Shown here: positions 1-6,786 of the stretch, piece after piece
How the letters are laid out: each line of letters begins with the position of its first letter
How positions within the stretch are numbered: position 1 is the first letter of the stretch
Assembly: GCA_000482145.1 (NCBI GenBank)
Contig: AUXH01000354.1
Span: 1-20,340, forward strand
Direction: 5' to 3'
Length of the DNA: 20,340 nucleotides
DNA from: Strigomonas culicis
Taxonomy: Eukaryota; Euglenozoa; Kinetoplastea; Trypanosomatida; Trypanosomatidae
Notes under the pieces: model-generated
What the model saw: the letters and a program-made list of their open reading frames with translations, nothing else
What the model was told of the DNA's origin: nothing
Databases searched by the model: none
Position numbers and translations under genes: made by a program

Positions 1-203
1 GGACGGCGTGGGGGCGGCCCGCGTCCGGCGGCAGCGGCGCCTCCCGCCACCGCTCGCCCGCGTCCTCGACCACTGTGTGCACGAGCGCGGTGGAGCGCCC
101 GCGCCGCGGGGACGCACTCCGGCGGCCGCTGTCTCTGTCGACGGCCGGCAGCGGGGGCGCCGCCTCCGCACGGGCGGCCGCGGTGCCGCTCAGATCACTG
201 TGA
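1..203 (+). CDS. 3' end of an unrecognised plus-strand gene (partial)
   Basis: Reading from base 3, the plus strand has an open frame of 66 codons ending in TGA at 201-203. Nearly every third position in this frame is G or C, the strong bias also seen in the complete genes of this window; the other frames lack it. The residues are low-complexity, rich in Ser, Ala, Arg, Gly and Pro, and end in PLRSL. This looks like a disordered C-terminal tail, common in trypanosomatid proteins. No domain can be seen and the function is unknown. The competing minus-strand frame has no ATG before it meets a stop. This gene points towards the minus-strand genes to its right, so the two gene arrays converge here. 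The rest of the gene lies left of the window. Confidence 0.7.
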   Translation, partial: TAWGRPASGGSGASRHRSPASSTTVCTSAVERPRRGDALRRPLSLSTAGSGGAASARAAAVPLRSL

Positions 204-813
204 TAGAATGAATTGGTTTTCGATTGCCGTTGCGGCGACCGGCCCTCCGATTCTTTTCGCGCCCGCACAGGGATTGGGGAGGGACTAGGAGACTGGCTGG
301 TGGTTCTCGGTTTCACTTTTTTGCTCTTACTCCGAGCCCTCTTCATCTTACTAAGTGTATTAATTCTATGGTTTAGTAATGTATGTGCACGGGTGTGGGT
401 GTGCCTAATCTGTAAAAGATAAGAAAAAAAAGGAGCTCTCTCTCTCTATTGGCTAAACAAAGAAAAAGCAGTTATTGAAAGATGAAGCAGAGGTAGAAAT
501 TGTCAATGAACGTGAGACGGGGCATGTCAACAGAGAGACGTCATACGAAGCGAACATAGAGAGCAAAAGTTGAGACGAAGTAAAGAAAAAAGTCACCTTT
601 TGTTGTTGTTTACAAGATGATTTTGGATAAGTGCAATCATCCATACTCTTAATCGGATATTAAATAGTAGATTAGAACGAAAAGAAAAACAGAAGTATCG
701 TCGCTTAAAATGAAAAAAAAAAAGAGAATACGTGTAGTAAGAGCTTCAAAGGAACTGGTATTGGTGTCACCCAGCACGGGGTCGTGTGTTCGCCTCTTTT
801 GCGTGTGCGTGCC
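204..813. other. Convergent strand-switch region (610 bases, no gene)
   Basis: This AT-rich gap lies between the stop of the plus-strand gene and the stop of HAS1 on the minus strand, so it must hold both 3' UTRs. Short frames inside it are AT-rich, Phe/Leu/Val-rich and lack the GC third-position bias of real genes here. Visible landmarks are a short CT repeat near 436-447 on the plus strand and a minus-strand pyrimidine tract at about 706-725. In kinetoplastids, places where two polycistronic units converge are known transcription termination zones, often marked by base J and variant histones. That role is inferred from the layout and no termination motif is visible. No tRNA or other RNA gene was recognised. 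Confidence 0.65.
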
Positions 814-2676
814 TCACCACTCGCCGCTGATGTTCGAGTGCTTGCGATCGGTGAACTGCTTGGTTGCCTGCCGCCGCTGCATGTTCTTGTTGCGCTGCCC
901 CTCCTTAGACTCCCTCCTCGCCTTCTTGCTCATGTTCGCTGCGGACTGCGACAGGTCGATGCTGATCGGCGGCGGCTCGCTGAGCGCGAAGCCGCGCGCG
1001 ACGGCCGCGAGGTCCAGCTGGTGCACGTTGAACACGTTCTTCAGCTGGCTGCTCGTGTAGCTCAGCAGATAGCCCTCGTAGGCCTGCCGCGCGGAGGTGC
1101 GCAGGTAGTAGTTGGAGCTCACCAGCTTCTCCAGCTGCTCCTGCACGTTCTCGTTCAGCTTGGTGAGGTCGAAGGAGTACTCGTTGACCGTCACGCGGGC
1201 GTCGTCGTAGAGGTACTTGAGGAAGAGGTTCTCCTGCGGGAGGAGGAACATGAGGGCGCTGCCGGCGCGCCCCGCGCGGGCGGTACGCCCCACACGGTGG
1301 ATGTACTTCACCGGGTCGTCCGGCGGGTCGAACTGGACGATCCAGTCCACCGCCGGGATGTCCAGGCCGCGCGCGGCCACGTCGGTCGTGAAGAGCACGC
1401 CGCTGGGCGCGTTGCAAAACTGCATGTACGTCGCGGAGCGCTGGTGCTGCTTCTGCTTCCCGTGGAAGGCGACGCACGGGGCGTCGATGTAGTTGAACAG
1501 CTCGCAGTGGAAGCTGACGCTGTTGCGGCTGCTAAAAAAGACAATCACCTTCTTCTTCGCGTTGCGCTTCACGAAGTGGTAGAGCACGAGCAGCCGCTTC
1601 TCGCTGGGGCACAGCACGTAGCCCTGCTCCAGTGTGTCCACCGTGGCCTTGTCCTTCTTGCTCTTCATCGAGATGAACAGCGGCGGCTTGTTGAAGGAGA
1701 TGCGCGCGAGCTGCTCCACGCGGGTCGTCTGCGTCGCGGAGAAGAGCAGCGTCTGGCGCGACTTGGGCAGCAGCGACACAATCTCGCGCATGTCCTCCTC
1801 GAACCCATTGTCGAGCACGCGGTCGGCCTCGTCCACGGCGAGCAGCAGCAGATTCTTCGTGTGCCAGTCCGTCGTCAGCTTGAGGTGGTCCAGCAGCCGG
1901 CCCGGCGAGGCGACGACGATCATGACGCCGTTGGCGAGCTTGTACCCCTCGGGGCCGCGGCTCTGGCCGCCGATGCAGCACAGAAACGTAATCGAGCCGT
2001 TGAAGAACTTGAGGAGGCGCAGCAGCACACCCTCTATCTGCAGGCACAGCTCGCGGGTGGGGCCCACGATGATGGCCGCCGTGCCGTTGCTCGCGCGGAA
2101 CCCGGAGCGGGAGATGATTTCTACAATGGGGATAAGGAAGGCCAGCGTCTTGCCGGCGCCCGTCTTGGCCTCGGCCAGCAGGTCGCGGCCCTGCAGCGCG
2201 GCAGGGATGCAGCGCGCCTGGATGGAGGTCAGCTCCTTGAACTGGAACTCGCTCTCGAGCGCGGTCATGATGTGCGGGTTCAGGCCGAGCTCCTTGTAGT
2301 CCGATACCACCGGTGCATTCGCCGGCAGCGTGGTCGGCCGCATGTCTACCTCCGCCGCGTCCTGCGGCGGCTTGGCGGCCGCCCGCTCTCGCTTTCGGCT
2401 GACACTAACATCCTCCGCGTCCTCCGCCTCCTCCTCTCGTTGGCGCTTTTTGCCCTCTTTCTTCTTCACATCCTTCGCCGGGTGCTCCTTGCGGCGGGCT
2501 ACCGTTTCTTCCGCTGCCACCGGCACGTCCTCCGGTTCTGCCCCCGCCACGGCTAGCTCGACCTGCTCCTCCGGCTCTTCGTGGTCCTCCGCGGGTGCCC
2601 CACGCTGCGCCTTGGAGCGGTGGTGTCGCACACGCTTCTTCTTGCTGGAGGCTGCGTCAACCCCTGCGCCATCCAT
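814..2676 (-). CDS. HAS1: ATP-dependent RNA helicase HAS1 (DDX18 family)
   Basis: This 620-residue DEAD-box RNA helicase belongs to the HAS1/DDX18 family, which acts in the nucleolus on pre-rRNA during ribosomal subunit assembly. All core motifs are present: Q-motif glutamine at 153, AKTGAGKT at 170-177, PTREL at 206-210, SPGR at 257-260, DEAD at 282-285, SAT at 313-315, TTDVAARGLD at 430-439 and HRVGRTARAG at 460-469. The family assignment rests on AKTG rather than AQTG in motif I, and on the C-terminal block at about 513-575 with SNYYLRTSARQAYEGYL and FNVHQLDL. Residues 1-110 are a Lys/Glu-rich nucleolar-type tail. The frame stays open 70 codons further upstream, but that part is Phe/Leu-rich read-through of pyrimidine tracts. 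A likely splice acceptor at 2801-2802 leaves 2676 as the first usable ATG. It is the last gene before the strand switch. Confidence 0.93.
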   Translation of the reverse strand: MDGAGVDAASSKKKRVRHHRSKAQRGAPAEDHEEPEEQVELAVAGAEPEDVPVAAEETVARRKEHPAKDVKKKEGKKRQREEEAEDAEDVSVSRKRERAAAKPPQDAAEVDMRPTTLPANAPVVSDYKELGLNPHIMTALESEFQFKELTSIQARCIPAALQGRDLLAEAKTGAGKTLAFLIPIVEIISRSGFRASNGTAAIIVGPTRELCLQIEGVLLRLLKFFNGSITFLCCIGGQSRGPEGYKLANGVMIVVASPGRLLDHLKLTTDWHTKNLLLLAVDEADRVLDNGFEEDMREIVSLLPKSRQTLLFSATQTTRVEQLARISFNKPPLFISMKSKKDKATVDTLEQGYVLCPSEKRLLVLYHFVKRNAKKKVIVFFSSRNSVSFHCELFNYIDAPCVAFHGKQKQHQRSATYMQFCNAPSGVLFTTDVAARGLDIPAVDWIVQFDPPDDPVKYIHRVGRTARAGRAGSALMFLLPQENLFLKYLYDDARVTVNEYSFDLTKLNENVQEQLEKLVSSNYYLRTSARQAYEGYLLSYTSSQLKNVFNVHQLDLAAVARGFALSEPPPISIDLSQSAANMSKKARRESKEGQRNKNMQRRQATKQFTDRKHSNISGEW

Positions 2677-3084
2677 TTTTTTTTGAAAAAAAAAATGAAA
2701 AAGAAACAGAAAAAAAAAAGTGATATTCAACTTCAGAAGAAAACAACCCGTGAGCGTGTATATGTGCGTACTTAGTGTGAAGTAAAGTGTTACTAAACAA
2801 CTGTAGTAATAATAAGGGAAGGAAGGGGAAAGTAAGAAGTGAGAGAGGAAGGAGAGACGCATAAAAGTGTATATGCATATGGTCAACCCTTCGGTTACAA
2901 TGAGACAAACGGACGGCAGAGAAGAAGAAAAAAAGATAGAGAGACAAACAATTATGTGGTGGGATTCGAATACGGAAAGTTTTAATCATTAATCGCGTTA
3001 CATTAAAAAAAAAAAACAGAAAGTACAAGGTGGTGTTCGTCTTATGATCAGCATTGGAACAACAGCGGAGGAAGGTATTGTCGC
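2677..3084. other. Intergenic region RRP3-HAS1
   Basis: 408 AT-rich bases hold the 3' UTR of RRP3 and the 5' UTR of HAS1. There is an A12 run near 3005-3016 and dense purine runs on the plus strand, which are pyrimidine tracts in the transcript. No gene, RNA or repeat beyond simple homopolymers was seen. Confidence 0.6.
2801..2860 (-). promoter_or_regulatory. Probable spliced-leader acceptor of HAS1
   Basis: On the minus strand a C/T-rich tract (about 2860-2808) is followed by TACTACAG, with the AG at 2802-2801. This is the usual trypanosomatid trans-splicing layout and would give a 5' UTR of about 125 bases. A second, stronger T-rich tract lies at 2720-2685, but it has no AG before the start codon. 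Confidence 0.5.
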
Positions 3085-4623
3085 TTACTTCTTCTTTGCC
3101 TCGCGGCGCTTGGCCCACAAGGACTTCCGCTGCTTCTCCTTCGTCATCTCAAACACCTTTTCGTTCTCCTTCCTAAAGCGTGTGGCCGCGAAGTCCTTGA
3201 AGCCGTGCTTGTCGTCGTCGTAGCCCATGTCATCCTGCGCCCCGCGGTCGCGCTTCGCCGTCTTGGCGGTCACGAGCCGCGACGACTCCTTCTGCAGCTT
3301 CTCCTGCTCTTCGTTCTCGCGCATCTCGCGCGCGGCCTCCTGCTCCGCGTCCTCAACGCGCTGCAGCACGGCGCCGACCTCCGCCTCGGCGATGGGGAAC
3401 TCGACGCACTTGACGCCCGTCTGCGCCTCCACCTTCTGCAGCAGCACAATGTCGTACTGACTGATGAGGTTCACCGCCTTGCCCTGCGCCCCCGCGCGCG
3501 CCGTGCGGCCGACGCGGTGAATGTAGTCCTCCACGTGGTCCGGCAGCGCAAAGTTGACCACGACGTCCGTGTGCGGGATGTCGAGCCCGCGCTGCGCGAC
3601 GTCGGTGCACACGAGAACGCGCACCTTGCCCTCCTTGAAGCGCGCGAGCGCCACGTTGCGGTTGCTCTGGTCCATGCGGCCCATGAGCGGCAGCGCGCGG
3701 TGGCCGAGAACGCGCAGCGTCAGCGTCAGCTTGTGCACCAGCGCGGCGCTGCGGCAGAAGACGAGGATGTGGTTGCCCGTCTCCTTGGTGAGGTAGAGGT
3801 GGAGGTAGGCCAGCATCTGCGAGAAAGGCGCGAAGACGTAGTACTGCTTCAGGGTGTCGACGGTCGAGTTCTTGCGGTGCACCTGCAGCAGCACGGGGTC
3901 GCGCAGCGAGGCCTTCTGCAGCCGGTCCACCTTCGTGCTCAGCGTCGCGGAGAAGAGCATGGTGCGGCGGTCGAGCGGGATCTGCTCCAGGATGGCGTCG
4001 ATCTCCTTCTCGTAGTCCATGTCGAGCATGCGGTCCGCCTCGTCCAGCACGAGCGCGTGCAGCTTCACGAGCTTGAACCCCTTCGTGTTGCTCAGGTGGT
4101 CCTTGATGCGGCCCGGCGTGCCGACCACCACGTGCGGGCGGCGGCTGAGGTCGCACGCCTGCGTCACCATGTCCGCGCCGCCGACGAGCGTCGCGACGCG
4201 CAGGCCGACGCTGCGGCCGAGCAGCTCAAACTGCGCGGTCACCTGCAGCGCCAGCTCGCGGGTCGGCACCATCACGAGAATGGACAGAAACGGCGGCTTC
4301 GGCTGCGTCAGCAGCCAGTTCACGAGGGGGAGGACGTACGCGCCGGTCTTGCCGCTGCCGGTCTGCGCGACGCCGATCATGTCGCGGTCCTCCAGGAAGA
4401 CGGGGATGGACGAGGCCTGGATGCGCGTGGGGTGCTTCCAGCCCGCCTCCTCGCATGCCGCGCAGAGCGCCTCGCACAGACCCAGCTCGGCAAACGACTT
4501 GCTCTTGTTCTCCTCGTCGTCGAGCAGCTCGGAGCCGAGCGCCTGCGCGCCGGTGGGCACGACCACGTCGTCGCCGTGCTCCTCCTTCGTTGCCTTGAAT
4601 AGCTTCTTGTTCGATTTCTTCAT
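3085..4623 (-). CDS. RRP3: ATP-dependent RNA helicase RRP3 (DDX47 family)
   Basis: This is a 512-residue DEAD-box RNA helicase. The compact core, starting at FAELGL (44-49), and the motif I context IGVAQTGSGKTGAY best match RRP3/DDX47, a nucleolar helicase needed for 18S rRNA maturation. Visible motifs: GWKHPTRIQ at 61-69, AQTGSGKT at 86-93, PTREL at 120-124, TPGR at 169-172, DEAD at 194-197, SAT at 225-227, ILVFCRS at 286-292, CTDVAQRGLD at 339-348 and HRVGRTARAG at 369-378. The tail (about 425-512) is charged and Lys/Arg/Glu-rich with a likely helical segment and ends in AKKK, fitting nucleolar targeting. The first ATG is used; the next in-frame Met is residue 82, inside the core. It neighbours HAS1 but belongs to a different subfamily, so the pair is not a recent duplication. 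Another DEAD-box subfamily is possible but less likely. Confidence 0.85.
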   Translation of the reverse strand: MKKSNKKLFKATKEEHGDDVVVPTGAQALGSELLDDEENKSKSFAELGLCEALCAACEEAGWKHPTRIQASSIPVFLEDRDMIGVAQTGSGKTGAYVLPLVNWLLTQPKPPFLSILVMVPTRELALQVTAQFELLGRSVGLRVATLVGGADMVTQACDLSRRPHVVVGTPGRIKDHLSNTKGFKLVKLHALVLDEADRMLDMDYEKEIDAILEQIPLDRRTMLFSATLSTKVDRLQKASLRDPVLLQVHRKNSTVDTLKQYYVFAPFSQMLAYLHLYLTKETGNHILVFCRSAALVHKLTLTLRVLGHRALPLMGRMDQSNRNVALARFKEGKVRVLVCTDVAQRGLDIPHTDVVVNFALPDHVEDYIHRVGRTARAGAQGKAVNLISQYDIVLLQKVEAQTGVKCVEFPIAEAEVGAVLQRVEDAEQEAAREMRENEEQEKLQKESSRLVTAKTAKRDRGAQDDMGYDDDKHGFKDFAATRFRKENEKVFEMTKEKQRKSLWAKRREAKKK

Positions 4624-4670
4624 CTTCGAAAGAGGGCGGAGGGAGAAAAGAGGAAGAAGAAAGAAAGAAA
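4624..4670 (-). promoter_or_regulatory. Polypyrimidine tract abutting the RRP3 start codon
   Basis: On the minus strand bases 4670-4629 are almost pure C/T. The first AG after the tract is at 4625-4624, directly before the ATG at 4623-4621. If it is used, the 5' UTR would be only the spliced leader. No other good tract-plus-AG pair is visible in the gap. Confidence 0.4.
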
Positions 4671-4860
4671 CAACACCGATGTGGTAGGTAACCGAAGAGG
4701 TATCCCTGCAGGTGTATATTTATGCATATAGATATAAGCACTAGCCGTAAAGGTTCGAGTGCCCTCTTTACAGGCACCATGCGCTACACAAGAGTGTGTC
4801 AAACTGTACGGGGTTAGAAATTGTGGACTAGAACAAACACCATTCTCATACTAAAAGACG

Positions 4861-4885
4861 GCGGCTACGCTCAAATCGTAGCCGC
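4861..4885. repeat. Perfect 9-bp inverted repeat (hairpin)
   Basis: GCGGCTACG at 4861-4869 and CGTAGCCGC at 4877-4885 are perfect reverse complements around a 7-base loop, CTCAAAT. On the minus strand the hairpin begins about 140 bases after the uS5m stop, in its probable 3' UTR. On the plus strand it is followed by T6 at 4896-4901. Confidence 0.8.
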
Positions 4886-5026
4886 ACACGCACGCTTTTT
4901 TCTTCTTCGACAACACCACAGGCTCGCAAACATACTTATACACTTAGAAGTATGATTTTATCATCATCTTTAATCCGAACTGAAACACGACAACAAAACG
5001 GTGCGCTGCGCTGAACAGACTGTGCC

Positions 5027-6322
5027 CTAGTGAAGCAAAAAGGTCTGCTTCATGTGGGTCGGCAGCTTGGCGTCCAGCCGCGTGTTCACGACCGGGACGG
5101 CGCCCAGGTCCTTCGACGACTTGCCAAGCCGCTTCAGCACATCCTCCAGCGTGCGCCGGGTGCCACGCTTCGTCTGTCGCCCCTGCGCCTCCTCAATCTG
5201 CGCGCGCAGCTCATCTCCGCGGAGGCCCATCTTGGGCTCGCTCAGGTGCTCCTTGCTGCCCGCGAAGAAGTCCTTCCAGTAGACATCATCGTAGTAGCCC
5301 TTCTTGAGGTGGTCCGGCAGGCGGTTATCCACGACACGGTCGGGCATGAAGATGCCGTCCTTGCCGGGCGGGTGCATGGCCATCATGCCCTTGCGGCGGC
5401 GCACCTCCTCCAGGTAGGGGTAGATGTTGTAGATGAGCGAGTGCGGCACCTTGCCGCGGCTCGCCGCGATCTCACTCACGCTGCGCAGTGCCTTCACCGC
5501 CTCGAAGACGCCCTCGACCGTGTGCGTCGGCGAGCGCGGGTTGTTGGACGCCTTGAGGTTGATGCGGCAGCCCGCGTGCTGGAACCCGAAGGCGCAGAGG
5601 ATGTCCGCCACGCGGAAGTTGGCGACGATGCGCTTGGCCGGGTACAGCAGCACCCGCACGCCGTCCGCGTTGACGCGCACGGGGTACATGGGGCCCTCCT
5701 GTTCGAGGTCGACCGCGATGATGTTCGAGAAGGCCTCCCGGATCGCCTCGTGGCGCGCCTCGTTCGTGCTCGGTGCGACGGCGCGGCCCCACCCCGCCAG
5801 CCCCTTGCCGCTGCCCACGTAGAGGACGCAGTAGATCCACTGGCGGTGGTCCTTGGGGCTGAACTTCACCACCCGCATGTCGTACGCAACAACGTTGAGC
5901 TGGAAGTTGCACAGGAAGCGGCCGCGGTGCTCCTGCGGGATGAGGTCCGGCGTCAGCCACGTGTTCGAGCGCCACTGGTTGTACTCCGTGTTGAGCTTGT
6001 GCTTCCACTGGAAGCCCTCCGGGTAGAGATCGGGCACAATGCGGTACTCGTTGTACAGGTCCAACGCGTTGTCCATCCCCTTCAGGCCCTTTGTATCCGC
6101 CGCGTGGGCGACGGCCTCGGCGCTGTCTTTTGTGTCTCTAAAGTATAAGGACGTGCCCGTCTCCAGGTCTACAAAGGGGTTGCGCGCCTTCTCGAAGCGG
6201 CGGCGGGTGAAGCTACCTGGTTTCATCCACGCATAGTAGATGCGGGGAATGCCACCTCGCATGACGCCCTTCGTGGCGTACGAGGTGAGGTTCTTCGCCG
6301 CGATCTGTGTTGAGCGCAGCAT
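5027..6322 (-). CDS. uS5m: Mitochondrial small-subunit ribosomal protein uS5m
   Basis: This 431-residue protein carries the ribosomal S5 fold in its middle. The S5 N-terminal double-stranded-RNA-binding-like part is at about 145-208, with the hallmark YVGSGKGLAGWGRA at 168-181 and an AREAI-like stretch, ARHEAIREAFSNIIAVDL, at 189-206. The C-terminal S5 half follows at about 213-285 and includes the segment LLYPAKRIVANFRVADILC. Long extensions on both sides (about 145 residues before and 145 after) are typical of trypanosomatid mitoribosomal proteins, whose rRNAs are very short. The N-terminus, MLRSTQIAAKNL followed by basic residues without acidic ones, fits a mitochondrial presequence. Bacterial S5 is about 165 residues, so this is far too large for a bacterial or cytosolic form. 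The first ATG in the frame is used. Confidence 0.88.
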   Translation of the reverse strand: MLRSTQIAAKNLTSYATKGVMRGGIPRIYYAWMKPGSFTRRRFEKARNPFVDLETGTSLYFRDTKDSAEAVAHAADTKGLKGMDNALDLYNEYRIVPDLYPEGFQWKHKLNTEYNQWRSNTWLTPDLIPQEHRGRFLCNFQLNVVAYDMRVVKFSPKDHRQWIYCVLYVGSGKGLAGWGRAVAPSTNEARHEAIREAFSNIIAVDLEQEGPMYPVRVNADGVRVLLYPAKRIVANFRVADILCAFGFQHAGCRINLKASNNPRSPTHTVEGVFEAVKALRSVSEIAASRGKVPHSLIYNIYPYLEEVRRRKGMMAMHPPGKDGIFMPDRVVDNRLPDHLKKGYYDDVYWKDFFAGSKEHLSEPKMGLRGDELRAQIEEAQGRQTKRGTRRTLEDVLKRLGKSSKDLGAVPVVNTRLDAKLPTHMKQTFLLH

Positions 6323-6786
6323 CGCGAAAGGGCGTCGTCACTAGTAGTATTTGTTTTGTGGTGGTGTTTTTTTTTTCCTTCCGTTATGAACTAAATGAAG
6401 AAGCGAGGAGGAATACACAAAACTTCAAAGCGAAAAAAGCGACTCACGACGAAACGAAGACGCTCCTCTCAAGACTCTCACTACGAAAGTACTCGTATGT
6501 TCTATAATGAAATGAAGAGAGAGAGGTGAACAGCACAGTTGACACTTTCAAGACAACAGTAAAAAAAAAAAAAACAGAATCAGCGCAAAGTTATTTTTCT
6601 TTTCTAAGCGCATGTGCGTGTGTGTATGTTGTCTGACTACACGTCTTTTCTTTTCTGTTTTGCCGTAGCTGTTCAATTTGTTCATAAACAGACATGATTG
6701 GTGCTCACCTTAACAGGGGGCAGGGAGAAAAGAGAGAAAAAAGAGGTGCAAATGGAGTAGCAATTCACCTCCTCCGCTCGTCACGA
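6323..6786. other. Intergenic region MVP-uS5m
   Basis: 464 AT-rich bases hold the 3' UTR of MVP and the 5' UTR of uS5m. There is an A14 run at 6561-6574, a T-rich run near 6367-6377 on the plus strand and a short GT-rich patch near 6614-6628. No gene was seen. Confidence 0.6.
6502..6526 (-). promoter_or_regulatory. Probable spliced-leader acceptor of uS5m
   Basis: On the minus strand CCTCTCTCTCTTCATTTC (6526-6509) leads into ATTATAG, with the AG at 6503-6502, giving a 5' UTR of about 180 bases. A T14 run further upstream (6574-6561) could support the same or another acceptor. Confidence 0.4.

Larger units (their letters stand above)
4624..5026. other. Intergenic region uS5m-RRP3
   Basis: 403 bases hold the 3' UTR of uS5m and the short leader of RRP3. 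The notable content is a perfect GC-rich hairpin at 4861-4885 and the tract next to the RRP3 start. A GGTTCGAGT stretch near 4752 resembles a tRNA B box, but no T-stem can be folded around it. No gene was seen. Confidence 0.55.

Noticed and set aside
213..422. A plus-strand frame encoding a membrane-like 69-residue peptide after the left-edge gene.
   Set aside because: It begins at TTG, not ATG, and has no GC third-position bias; it lies in AT-rich strand-switch DNA.
784..2556. A 590-codon plus-strand frame opposite HAS1, and similar long plus-strand frames opposite RRP3, uS5m, MVP and NOC3.
   Set aside because: Same antisense effect; each sits exactly opposite a gene with recognisable domains and none has its own upstream splice signal.
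2677..2886. A 70-residue N-terminal extension of HAS1 that looks hydrophobic, like a membrane anchor.
   Set aside because: It is translated pyrimidine tract in AT-rich leader DNA, and its only Met codons lie upstream of the likely splice acceptor at 2801.
4751..4765. GGTTCGAGT resembling a tRNA B box; a TTCGAA patch near 2966 was also considered.
   Set aside because: The flanking bases do not form a T-stem and no matching A box or acceptor stem could be found.
4861..4901. Hairpin plus T run as a bacterial-type terminator.
   Set aside because: The DNA is eukaryotic, no plus-strand gene lies upstream, and transcription runs on the other strand; kept only as a possible RNA element.
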